Source: Aequorivita aquimaris (GTDB lineage Bacteria; Bacteroidota; Bacteroidia; Flavobacteriales; Flavobacteriaceae). From it: 64,000 bases of DNA. Positions 26,227 to 34,800 of this stretch are shown piece after piece. Below the pieces are notes generated by a model. That model searched no databases. It had not been told where the DNA came from and worked only from the letters and a program-made list of their open reading frames with translations. The translations under genes were made by a program, and so were the position numbers. The stretch is taken from the NCBI RefSeq assembly GCF_001573155.1, contig NZ_JRWG01000004.1, positions 248,001-312,000 of the forward strand, read 5' to 3'. Every line of letters begins with the position of its first letter. Within the stretch, counting starts at the first letter, position 1.

Positions 26227-27879
26227 ATGAAGAAGCCCTACTTTTCATTCCTCATTTTATTTATTGTATTGGGTATTTTACCCTGTAAAATGATGGGTCA
26301 ATATAAAATTGACAGTACCGCTTACCACTTCAACCGTATTTTGAATCCACAACACAGCGCAGATTTTCCGAAGGCAATTTCATATTATACTCGTTTAAAG
26401 GAAAAGCACCTGGCGCAGAAAAATGACTATGAGGCAATACAGGATCTGAGGATGCTAGCCATTGCCCATTTTGAAATGGGAAATAGCTATGACAGTGAGA
26501 TAGCTACCGTGGAGGCCTTGCAATTAATTGACAATACTGCGGGTGCGGATACGCTCGTTGATGCAAAAAAAGGACTTTACAATCAGTTGGGAAGAATTTA
26601 CCGGGCTACCTATAGACACAAAGAAACCATTGATGCGTACGGGCAGGCATTACGGTTTTCTGCAAATCTAAATGACAGTCTTACCCTTTTAAACAATATA
26701 GGAAACGTATATGTGGACATGGGGCATCCTGAAAGAGCCCTGGAGCAATTTAATAGGGCATTGGAAAAAAAAGGAGTGGCAAAAAACAAACCCGCCTATG
26801 CCCGCTTATTAAACAACAAGGGGGTGGCGCTTACCAAATTAGGAAATAAGGCTGAAGCCATAGCTATAATGGAGCAGGCTTTGGACTTGCGGGAGGCCGA
26901 AAATGATATGCCAGGCAAATACTCCAGCTACAAAAGTTTAGCCCTATATTATTTTCAGCAGGGCGATACCGTACAGGCATTGGAATTTGCAAACCAAGGG
27001 TATGTAGTTGCGAAAACAATGAACAGTCTGTCTTATTTGGAAGACGTTCTTTCTCTTTTTGCCATGATGAGCCCAGACCCAAGGATAGTGCAGTTTAACG
27101 AAATAACAGATAGCATTGCAAAGGAGAAGCAACTGGCAGAGAACAGGAATGCCTTTATGAAGTACAATGTGGAAAAGGAACGTAAAAATACGCTTGCCGC
27201 CCAGTTGGAAAAAGAAAAGCAGAAAACGTGGACTATCCTTATTTTGGCTTTGGCCATAGTCGGATTTTTGTTGAGCATTGCCCTTTATTTCACAATACGG
27301 AACAAGCATAAGCAAGAAAAGATCAAGCAGGTACAAACCACGGAGAAACGTATTTCTAAAAAAGTACACGATGAAGTGGCAAACGATGTGTATAGATTAA
27401 TGGCAAAAATACAGAGCAAGCCCGCAGGAAAGGAGGAGGTTTTGGACGATCTGGAATCTATTTACCACAAAAGCAGGGATATTTCCAAGGAAAACAGTGC
27501 CATGGCCATTGAAAATTTTGAGGAAGCACTTTCCGATCTGTTGATGAGTTATGAAAGTGAATCAATTTCCGTGATTAGAAGAGATGTGGTTCCCATTGAT
27601 TGGAATGCCGTAGCGGCTATTAAAAAAACCAACCTCTACCGGGTATTGCAGGAATTGTTGACCAATATGGCCAAGCACAGCGCGGCTACTGCGGTGGTGC
27701 TAAATTTTGATAGGAAAGGAAAAAATATTGTCATTAAATATGCCGATAATGGCAAGGGTTGTATCCTAAAAAATAAAAATGGGCTTCAGAATGCGGAATC
27801 CCGCATAAAAGCGATTAACGGAAAGATTACTTTTGAAACAGAACCAAATAAGGGATTTAAGGCAACGATAATTATTTGA
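26227..27879 (+). CDS. TPR-containing sensor histidine kinase
   Basis: A 550-residue protein: signal peptide or N-terminal anchor (ends near MMGQ), TPRs at about residues 60-290 (LNNIGNVYVDMGHPERAL, LLNNKGVALTKLGNKAEAI), a transmembrane helix near 337-358 (WTILILALAIVGFLLSIALYF) and a NarX-type kinase core. The phosphoacceptor is His in RISKKVHDEVANDVY (around residue 379); the ATPase domain has LLTNMAKHSAA (N box) and DNGKG (G1 box). The predicted topology has periplasmic TPRs reading an extracellular or envelope signal. It ends 2 bp before the response regulator ATG and follows the lipopeptide gene by 35 bp. Confidence 0.88.
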   Translation: MKKPYFSFLILFIVLGILPCKMMGQYKIDSTAYHFNRILNPQHSADFPKAISYYTRLKEKHLAQKNDYEAIQDLRMLAIAHFEMGNSYDSEIATVEALQLIDNTAGADTLVDAKKGLYNQLGRIYRATYRHKETIDAYGQALRFSANLNDSLTLLNNIGNVYVDMGHPERALEQFNRALEKKGVAKNKPAYARLLNNKGVALTKLGNKAEAIAIMEQALDLREAENDMPGKYSSYKSLALYYFQQGDTVQALEFANQGYVVAKTMNSLSYLEDVLSLFAMMSPDPRIVQFNEITDSIAKEKQLAENRNAFMKYNVEKERKNTLAAQLEKEKQKTWTILILALAIVGFLLSIALYFTIRNKHKQEKIKQVQTTEKRISKKVHDEVANDVYRLMAKIQSKPAGKEEVLDDLESIYHKSRDISKENSAMAIENFEEALSDLLMSYESESISVIRRDVVPIDWNAVAAIKKTNLYRVLQELLTNMAKHSAATAVVLNFDRKGKNIVIKYADNGKGCILKNKNGLQNAESRIKAINGKITFETEPNKGFKATIII

Positions 27880-27881
27880 GT

Positions 27882-28547
27882 ATGTTTAAAAAAGTACTTA
27901 TTTCAGACGATATTGACTGTATAAACCAAGGGGTTATTTCCGTATTGCAGGCTTTGGGAATAGGGTCGATTACGGAGGTTATGTATTGCGACGATGCCTT
28001 CTTGAAAATAGAAAAGGCGCAGTTAGAGAAAGACCCTTTCGACTTGTTAATAACTGATTTATCCTATATTCCAGATTACAGAGAGCAAACATTTTCATCG
28101 GGAGCGGACTTGATAGCCATCCTGAAACAGAAGCATCCAGAACTGCCAATTATTGCCTATTCCGTGGAAGATAGGCTGCAACTGGTACGCGGACTGGTAA
28201 TGGACCATAAACTGAACGGCTATGTGTGCAAGGGCCGAAAGGGGCTGGAGGAATTGAAGACCGCAATAAACAAGGTCTTTAATGGAGAAACCTATCTTTC
28301 TCCCCAAGTGGAAAACGCACTCTCTAAAAAAACAACACCTATTATAGCGGATTATGATATCGCTTTAATGACGCACCTGGCAAAAGGTTTGTCCCAAAAG
28401 GAAATCGCTGATCATTTTAAGGCTGTCAATATGCTGCCCAATAGTCTTAGTTCCGTAGAAAAGCGGGTGGGGAAGCTTTGTATTCACTTTAAAGCGAAAA
28501 ATGCCATTCATCTGGTGGCAATGGTAAAGGATTTGGGAATAATTTAA
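27882..28547 (+). CDS. NarL/LuxR-family response regulator
   Basis: A 221-residue protein with an N-terminal receiver (acidic pair in LISDDIDC, phosphoacceptor Asp in LLITDLSY, conserved Ser in IAYSVED and Lys in GYVCKGRKG) and a C-terminal HTH (ALMTHLAKGLSQKEIADHF). The ATG at 27882 is chosen; a TTG two codons upstream would overlap the kinase stop. It is the cognate partner of the TPR histidine kinase just upstream. Its targets are not evident. The HTH recognition part is longer than usual (KAVNMLPNSLSSVEKRV). Confidence 0.87.
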   Translation: MFKKVLISDDIDCINQGVISVLQALGIGSITEVMYCDDAFLKIEKAQLEKDPFDLLITDLSYIPDYREQTFSSGADLIAILKQKHPELPIIAYSVEDRLQLVRGLVMDHKLNGYVCKGRKGLEELKTAINKVFNGETYLSPQVENALSKKTTPIIADYDIALMTHLAKGLSQKEIADHFKAVNMLPNSLSSVEKRVGKLCIHFKAKNAIHLVAMVKDLGII

Positions 28548-28699
28548 GCTGCCTATAGGCCCAGGGAACAGACTTTTAGCTTTTATATTTAAAAAAAACT
28601 GACGTTTTACGGAATCCCGCAAAGAAATGGACAAATTACTCCCTTTCTTTGAAGTGGGGAATAATTATTCTGGGGAGAATAAATTGAAGTTTCCCAAAG
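28548..28699. other. Intergenic start of the gap between response regulator and tRNA-Asp
   Basis: The 561-bp gap (28548-29108) has no convincing gene. It includes the terminator at 28700-28734, a trio of GGGGCACC repeats at 28931-28971, and the tRNA-Asp terminator at 29008-29038. Confidence 0.5.
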
Positions 28700-28734
28700 C
28701 CGTTCTATCGTTTGATAGAACGGTTTATTATTTT
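28700..28734 (+). terminator. Terminator after the lipopeptide-kinase-regulator operon
   Basis: A perfect 10-bp stem CCGTTCTATC (28700-28709) / GATAGAACGG (28714-28723) with a GTTT loop, then TTTATTATTTT on the plus strand. Confidence 0.8.
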
Positions 28735-28930
28735 AGGCAAGTTGTTGCCGCTAAGCTGAAATGGCTTTGAAGAAGAAGAATAAAGGTTCTGGGAAGAGGA
28801 CTAAGCCCCAAGATTGCCCGTACTTGGAACGATTTTTTTCCGTTGGCTCTGATATAGAGGTTGGGAGGGTTTGAAAACCTTTGGGAGACATAAAGGTGGC
28901 GCAATATGATTGTATTGGATTTTGAAAAGT

Positions 28931-28971
28931 GGGGCACCCGAGATTTTTTTTGGGGCACCTTATGGGGCACC
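28931..28971. repeat. Three direct GGGGCACC repeats
   Basis: GGGGCACC occurs at 28931-28938, 28952-28959 and 28964-28971, separated by T-rich spacers, close to the tRNA-Asp gene. They could be recombinase or regulator sites left by an integrated element; no such element is present. Confidence 0.5.
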
Positions 28972-29007
28972 CAAAATTCGTCAGAAAAGCAATTAAATGT
29001 ATATTAA

Positions 29008-29038
29008 ACAAAAAAAGCCCATCCATATGGATAAGCTT
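29008..29038 (-). terminator. Terminator of tRNA-Asp
   Basis: On the minus strand AAGCTTATCC / GGATGGGCTT pair (two G-U) around ATAT, then run into a seven-T tract. It lies 71 bp behind the tRNA. Confidence 0.7.
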
Positions 29039-29108
29039 CTCATCGGTCTAATTACTTAAACCACAAAGTATTAAACTAAATTTAATACTTCAACACAACA
29101 TCTTGTTG

Positions 29109-29182
29109 CGGTCTGGACGAGACTCGAACTCGCGACCCCCTGCGTGACAGGCAGGTATTCTAACCAACTGAACTACCAGACC
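29109..29182 (-). tRNA. tRNA-Asp (GTC)
   Basis: On the minus strand the 7-bp acceptor GGTCTGG (29182-29176) pairs with CCAGACC (29116-29110), followed by discriminator G. The anticodon loop reads CTGTCAC, giving anticodon GTC for aspartate. The T-arm GTTCGAGTC is intact. The 3' CCA is not encoded. Confidence 0.95.
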
Positions 29183-29341
29183 AAGTTTTCAACCTTTCTT
29201 GCGAAAGACCCCAACAACAGTTGGGCAAAGTGAAAAATTGTTACCATACTTTTTGGGATTGCTCCCTTGCTGTATTAAGCGGTGGCAAATATACCACTCC
29301 ATTTCATTTTCGCAAACTATTTTTTTAAAAAATAATAAATT

Positions 29342-30271
29342 TTATCCAAACTTCTGACGTTCCACTAGATATGTAGTCAAAATCTTGTTGAAACTTTCAT
29401 TTATATCGGTTAAAACATACTTTATTCTATATTGGGCACATCGCAATTGTAGCTCGTGGAAGTATTCCTGCACAGCTTCTTCATATTGCTCCTTAATATT
29501 ATCGGCATACAGATTTATATGTTCACCTGTTTCAACATCCACAAATCGCTTGGGGCGGTTGCTGAAATCGAAATTTACTTCGCGTTTTTTATCGAAAGTG
29601 TGAAAAAGGATTACCTCGTGCTTGTTGTATTTTAAATGCTGAAGCGCTTCAAAAAGTTTTTCCGCCTCTGTATCGCTTTGGAACATATCTGTAAACAGAA
29701 AGACCAAGGATCGGCGTTTTAGCTTTTCAGCAATTAAATGGAGGTGCTCATAGGTTCTGGTCTGCGATTTTTCTTCGGAAGAAAGCAAGGCCTCATTCAA
29801 CTTTTGAAGCAACATTTGATGGTGGCGCTCACTGCCTTTTTCCGAAGCGTAAAATTCATATTCGCCACTGTAAACACTAAGCCCAACAGCATCGCGCTGC
29901 CGCTTCATCAAATTCATAATTGCAGCCGAAGCCAAGACCGAAAACCCAATTTTATTGAGAGAATTGATATTGAATTCCTTCAGTTTCGGGTAATGCATCG
30001 AGCTACTATTATCCACGATCAAGTGGCACCGAAGGTTCGTTTCCTCTTCGTAACGTTTGGTATAAAGTTTATCGGTTTTGGCGAAAAGTTTCCAGTCTAT
30101 ATGTTTTGTGCTTTCGCCGTTGTTATAGATTTTATGCTCCGCAAATTCCGCAGAAAACCCGTGGAATGGGCTTTTATGAAGTCCAGAAATAAAGCCCTCC
30201 ACCACTTGTTTTGCAAGCAGCTCCAGATTTTTAAAACCTGTTATCTCATTTATTTCTTTCTCTATATTCAA
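29342..30271 (-). CDS. DUF58 domain protein (von Willebrand-type, MoxR/Bat-associated)
   Basis: A 309-residue protein of the DUF58 family. KSPFHGFSAEFAEH and STKHIDWKLFAKTDKL are family hallmarks; the following RCHLIVDNSSSMHYP segment holds the MIDAS Asp-x-Ser-x-Ser motif of a von Willebrand factor A domain. Such proteins act with MoxR AAA ATPases in chaperone or aerotolerance (Bat) systems; no moxR gene is in view. The start is taken as TTG at 30271, 12 bp after the NlpE-like gene, because a longer frame would overlap that gene and lacks an ATG. Confidence 0.82.
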   Translation of the reverse strand: MNIEKEINEITGFKNLELLAKQVVEGFISGLHKSPFHGFSAEFAEHKIYNNGESTKHIDWKLFAKTDKLYTKRYEEETNLRCHLIVDNSSSMHYPKLKEFNINSLNKIGFSVLASAAIMNLMKRQRDAVGLSVYSGEYEFYASEKGSERHHQMLLQKLNEALLSSEEKSQTRTYEHLHLIAEKLKRRSLVFLFTDMFQSDTEAEKLFEALQHLKYNKHEVILFHTFDKKREVNFDFSNRPKRFVDVETGEHINLYADNIKEQYEEAVQEYFHELQLRCAQYRIKYVLTDINESFNKILTTYLVERQKFG

Positions 30272-30282
30272 CGGCCAACCTA

Positions 30283-30744
30283 TTATTGAAGCGTTTTTTT
30301 CAAAATATAAAATTCCGCTAAATCGCCTTCTACCATATTGCCGGAACTGTCGAGCATCCACAGTTGGTTTTCGCCTACCTTATACTGAAGGGTGTCGCTT
30401 TCGGATTTTAAAAGTACTTTGGAGCCACTTTCGTCCCAAACAAAATTGCCAGTCTGCACAAATTCATTTTCGCCTTCCATCTTCCCTAAATAAGTTTGGG
30501 AAAGGGTGTAGGTTTTGTCGTCTCTCAACTCCAATACAGTTTTAATTCCCTCGCAATCGGCGCAGGGCGTTGTTCCTTCATACACGCCCGCCCAATCCAG
30601 CGAGTTTTCGGAATTGTGTGAATCTACAACATTGTTGTCCGTTGTTTCCATTGTTTCATCGGAAACATTCTCCTTGTTTTCAACGTGTTTGCAACCAATA
30701 AAGATGGTTGTTGCAATTCCAAATGCCAAAAATATTTTTTTCAT
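30283..30744 (-). CDS. NlpE-like lipoprotein
   Basis: A 153-residue lipoprotein: signal MKKIFLAFGIATTIFIGC with Cys18, a linker rich in Asn/Glu/Asp/Thr, then the NlpE N-terminal-type domain (WAGVYEGTTPCADCEGIKTVL) with the conserved Cys-Ala-Asp-Cys pair, and beta-strand repeats (TYTLSQTYLGK, LWMLDSSGNMVEG). In enterobacteria NlpE senses surface contact and copper stress and signals to Cpx; Cpx is not expected here, so a general envelope-stress or copper-related role is inferred. It is 5 bp after the clpP stop, likely in one operon with DUF58 downstream. Confidence 0.8.
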   Translation of the reverse strand: MKKIFLAFGIATTIFIGCKHVENKENVSDETMETTDNNVVDSHNSENSLDWAGVYEGTTPCADCEGIKTVLELRDDKTYTLSQTYLGKMEGENEFVQTGNFVWDESGSKVLLKSESDTLQYKVGENQLWMLDSSGNMVEGDLAEFYILKKTLQ

Positions 30745-30749
30745 ACTCC

Positions 30750-31295
30750 CTATTTTAAAATGCCATCAACAATTCCATAATCTACAGATTCTTCGGCATT
30801 CATCCAATGATCGCGATTGAAATCCTTCATCACTTTTTCGAAAGATTGTCCGCAATTTTCGGCCAAAATACGTGCGCTAATTTCTTTTGTCTTCAAAATT
30901 TCCTGCGCCGTAATTTCTATATCACTGGCAACGCCTCTTGCACCACCACTGGGCTGATGGATCATAACACGGGCGTGCGGCTGGATAAACCTTTTTCCTT
31001 TTTCGCCAGCGGAAAGCAAAATACTTCCCATGGAAGCTGCCAGACCGGTACAGATGGTTGAAACCGGACTTTTAATTTCACGCATGGTATCGTAAATAGA
31101 AAACCCGGAAGTAACATATCCACCGGGACTATTTATGTAAAATTTAATCTCGTCGTGGCTCAGCGCGTCTAGATACATTAAACGGTCCACAACATGGCGT
31201 GCGCTTTTGTCATCTACCATTCCCCAGAGGAAAACTTTGCGTTCTTCCAGTAATTTACTGTCAATTTTATCCTGTACTTTATTTGTTTTTTCCAT
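30750..31295 (-). CDS. clpP: ATP-dependent Clp protease proteolytic subunit (ClpP-like)
   Basis: A 181-residue serine protease of the ClpP family. The nucleophile is Ser in GLAASMGSILL, the His lies in ARVMIHQPSGG, and the Asp is in the C-terminal NRDHWMNAEES region; FYINSPGGYVTSG is the usual ClpP handle. It forms the tetradecameric chamber of Clp. The first ATG (31295, MEKTNKVQ) is chosen over a TTG three codons upstream. Length is slightly short of typical housekeeping ClpP (about 200), so this may be the second ClpP paralogue found in many Flavobacteriia. Confidence 0.88.
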   Translation of the reverse strand: MEKTNKVQDKIDSKLLEERKVFLWGMVDDKSARHVVDRLMYLDALSHDEIKFYINSPGGYVTSGFSIYDTMREIKSPVSTICTGLAASMGSILLSAGEKGKRFIQPHARVMIHQPSGGARGVASDIEITAQEILKTKEISARILAENCGQSFEKVMKDFNRDHWMNAEESVDYGIVDGILK

Positions 31296-31310
31296 AGTCT
31301 GCAATCTGTC

Positions 31311-31330
31311 CTCTCGAGCGCAGTCGAGAG
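31311..31330. repeat. REP-like palindrome
   Basis: CTCTCGA-GCGCAG-TCGAGAG forms a 7-bp stem and is followed by ATTTTT. The element (CTCGACTGCGCTCGAG type) recurs in intergenic regions of Flavobacteriaceae genomes; a degenerate relative may lie at about 31355-31395. Confidence 0.6.
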
Positions 31331-31418
31331 ATTTTTAGGCTGTTATATCAAAAAGAAGTCTCGATTGTGCTTTTACTGCACTTAGCACGCTCGCGACCAG
31401 AGATTTTTACTAATATAG

Positions 31419-31450
31419 AAAAAGGCCCAGCAATGCGCCAAGCCTTTTAT
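31419..31450 (-). terminator. Terminator after trxA
   Basis: Arms AAAAGGC (31420-31426) and GCCTTTT (31442-31448) form a stem on either strand, with a partly paired interior, 28 bp beyond the trxA stop. Confidence 0.65.
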
Positions 31451-31477
31451 TGTTTAATTTTTCTTTTTTGAAATATT

Positions 31478-31795
31478 TTACAAAAGTGAATCAATCGCTT
31501 CCGCATAAACATTCTTTGGAGCAACGCCTACTTGACGGCCCACTACTTCGCCATTTTGGAACACCAAAACGGTCGGAATATTTCGCACGCCATATTTTGC
31601 GGCAAAATCTTGGTTTGCATCCACATCTACTTTTCCTACTACGGCCTTGCCTTCGTATTCTTTGCTTATTTCTTCAATGATGGGCCCTACCATTCGGCAA
31701 GGTCCGCACCAGGCTGCCCAAAAGTCAACCAATACCGGTTTGTCACTTTTTAAAACCGTTTCTTCAAATGTTGCGTCTGTTATTTCTAATGCCAT
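31478..31795 (-). CDS. trxA: Thioredoxin
   Basis: A 105-residue protein of normal thioredoxin length with the redox active site WCGPC (in DFWAAWCGPCRMVGPI, around residues 30-34) and the cis-proline segment VRNIPTVLVF. It reduces protein disulfides in the cytoplasm using thioredoxin reductase. There is no signal peptide. It lies downstream of dnaE on the same strand, an arrangement common in Flavobacteriaceae; a terminator follows. Confidence 0.95.
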   Translation of the reverse strand: MALEITDATFEETVLKSDKPVLVDFWAAWCGPCRMVGPIIEEISKEYEGKAVVGKVDVDANQDFAAKYGVRNIPTVLVFQNGEVVGRQVGVAPKNVYAEAIDSLL

Positions 31796-31896
31796 AATCT
31801 TTGTTTTTAATGATTGTCAAAAATAGTTAAATTTTATTCGTTTTGCCGTAGTGTTAATATATGTTTAGGAAATGATTGTATTGGTTAATTCTATTA

Positions 31897-34800
31897 TTAA
31901 TTCAACTTATAATGCAACTGCTCTCTGTCCAGTTCATCCAGCAATTCCTTTGATATGTTTATTTTATGTTTTCTACTGGGCATAGTGAGATGAATTTTTT
32001 CTTCGTTTTCATATACTACAAAAAACAATTGCTTTTCACCTTTGTGGGTTTTTACAAGGTTTTTGAGCGAATCTATCTTTCCTTCCCTTAAGTCATTTAA
32101 AGGCATGGTAATGGTTAATTTTTTTCCGTGGGTCTCCATTACATCGTGAAGCAATTGGATGCTGTTGTATTGAAGTCGCGGTTCGCCTTTTTTACCAGTA
32201 TCACGGTTCGTCCAACCTTCCTTTACAAAAACGCGACCATAAATAAAGCTATTCGGAACCAAGAAATGGCGCCATTTTAGATACTCTTCCCCAAAAATTT
32301 TGAAATCGTAGCTGTCCTCATAATCCTCGACGGTGAAAATGGCCCAGCCCTTTCCAGCCTTTGATTCCCTGTGCTGCACATCGCTCACCACGCCGCCGAA
32401 ACACAGTTCTTTATTGAGATAATCCTCCAAATGGTTAAAATGCGAAACCTTGCAATTTGTAAAGCTTTCCATCTCTATTCTGAAATCGTCCAGCGGATGG
32501 CCCGAAATATAAACGCCCACCACTTCCTTTTCCTGCTTCAGCTTTTTCATGGTGCCCCATTCCTCGCAGGGCGGAACTTCGGGTTCGGGAATTTGCACTT
32601 CGCTGGCATCACCAAAAAGGCTTACCTGTGAAGAATTCTGCGTTTCCTGATATTTTGCTGCATAGCGAAGTACTTTTTCAATAAACATCACTCCATCGCC
32701 ATCATCGTGCAGGTATTGTGCGCGGTGGGTATCAAAACTGTCGAAACCGCCTGCAAGTGCTAAATTTTCAAAAGCTTTTTTATTTGCGGAACGCAGGTCA
32801 ATCCGCTTCGCCAAATCAAAAACCGATTTGTATTTTCCATCCTTTCTGTTTTCAACAATCGTTGCCACGGCACTGCTGCCCACGCCTTTTACGGCGCCCA
32901 TTCCAAAACGGATGGCGCCTTGGTCGTTTACCGTAAATTTGTGGAAGGATTCGTTTACATCGGGACCCAAAACGGTCAATCCCATCCGCTTGCATTCGTC
33001 CATAAAAAAGGTTACCTGTTTTATGTCGCTCATATTATTGGAAAGCACCGCTGCCATATATTCCGCGGGATAATGGGCTTTTAGATAGGCCGTTTGATAG
33101 GCAATCCAAGCGTAGCAAGTAGAGTGCGATTTATTAAAAGCGTAACTTGCAAAGGCTTCCCAATCCTTCCAGATTTTTTCAAGTTTTTCGGGGTCGTGGC
33201 CTTTTTCGGCGGCCTGGGCTACGAACTGCGGCTTCATTTTGTCCAGCACCGCTTTTTGTTTTTTCCCCATCGCCTTTCGCAGAACATCGGCTTCACCTTT
33301 GGTAAAACCTGCCAATTTTTGTGACAAAAGCATCACCTGCTCCTGATAGACCGTGATTCCGTAGGTTTCCTTCAAATATTCCTCCATCGCGGGAAGGTCG
33401 TATTCAATTTCCTCCTCACCGTGTTTCCTGCGAACAAAACTTGGAATGTATTCCATCGGGCCCGGACGGTACAGCGCGTTCATTGCAATCAGATCCGCAA
33501 AGACCGTGGGTTTTAGTTCCTTCATATATTTCTGCATTCCGGCAGATTCATACTGAAAAATCCCAACGGTATCCCCTCGTTGGAAAAGCTCGTAGGTTTT
33601 TTCATCGTCGAGCGGAAAGGTATCCGGATCCAGATCAACGTTGTGTTTGTGTTTTACAAGTTTTACCGTGTCCTTTATAAGCGTCAAGGTTTTCAGACCG
33701 AGGAAATCCATTTTCAAAAGGCCCGCACTTTCCACCACCGAGTTGTCGAATTGGGTCACGTACAGATCGGAATCCTTTGCCGTGGCAACGGGTACGAAAT
33801 CGGTAATATCGCTGGGCGTAATGATTACACCACAGGCGTGGATTCCCGTATTGCGGACAGAACCTTCAAGAATTTTTGCCTGGTTTATGGTTTGGGCTTC
33901 CAGATCACTTCCTTCGGAAAGGTTTAAAAGTTCATTTACCTTCGGAAGCTCATCACTTCGGAAACGGCTTCGCAATTCCGCATCGCTCAAACCGAAAATT
34001 TTGTTCAGTTTGGTCATATTTGGAATCAATTTCGAAATCCGATCGGCTTCATTCAACGGCAAATCCAAAACCCGCGCGGTATCGCGAATGGAGGATTTTG
34101 CCGCCATGGTACCATAAGTGATAATCTGCGCCACTTGGTTGCTGCCATATTTGTTGATTACGTAATCCATAACCTTGCTTCGGCCTTCATCGTCAAAATC
34201 GATGTCGATATCGGGCATACTCACACGATCTGGGTTTAGGAAACGCTCAAAAAGAAGATCGTATTTAATTGGGCAAATATTTGTGATTCCCAAACAATAC
34301 GCCACCGCACTTCCCGCCGCCGAACCACGGCCCGGCCCAACGGAAACGCCCATTTTTCGGGCTTCCGAAATAAAATCCTGCACAATCAAAAAGTAGCCGG
34401 GATAGCCCGTGTTCGCAATTACTTCCAACTCAAAATCGAGGCGTTGCTTAATTTCCTTTACGCGCTGCGATGCATTTTCGGGAATTTCAAAATCGGTCAA
34501 GGCTTCGTAGGAAACCTCCAATAATTCTGGGTAGCGTTTCTTGGCACCTTCGTAAGTTAAATGGCGTAGATACGCGTTTTCGCCACGCTTGCCGCCATCG
34601 ATATCCTCGGGGTTCAAAAATTCCTGCGGTATGCCGAAATTGGGCAGCAAAACATCGCGGTGCAAAGAGAAGGGCTGGATTTTTGAAACCACTTCGTCTA
34701 TATTCAAAATGGCTTCGGGAAGGTCCTTGAACAAGGCCTTCATTTCATCCTGCGATTTGAAATAATATTCCTGGTTTGGCAAACCGTAGCGATAGCCACG

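Noticed and set aside
28751-29026. A 91-codon minus-strand frame before tRNA-Asp
   Set aside because: It crosses the GGGGCACC repeats and part of the tRNA terminator, with biased composition and no family; it is likely chance.
30272-30361. N-terminal extension of the DUF58 protein
   Set aside because: It would overlap the NlpE-like gene by 79 bp and lacks a good start; the TTG at 30271 fits the family start.
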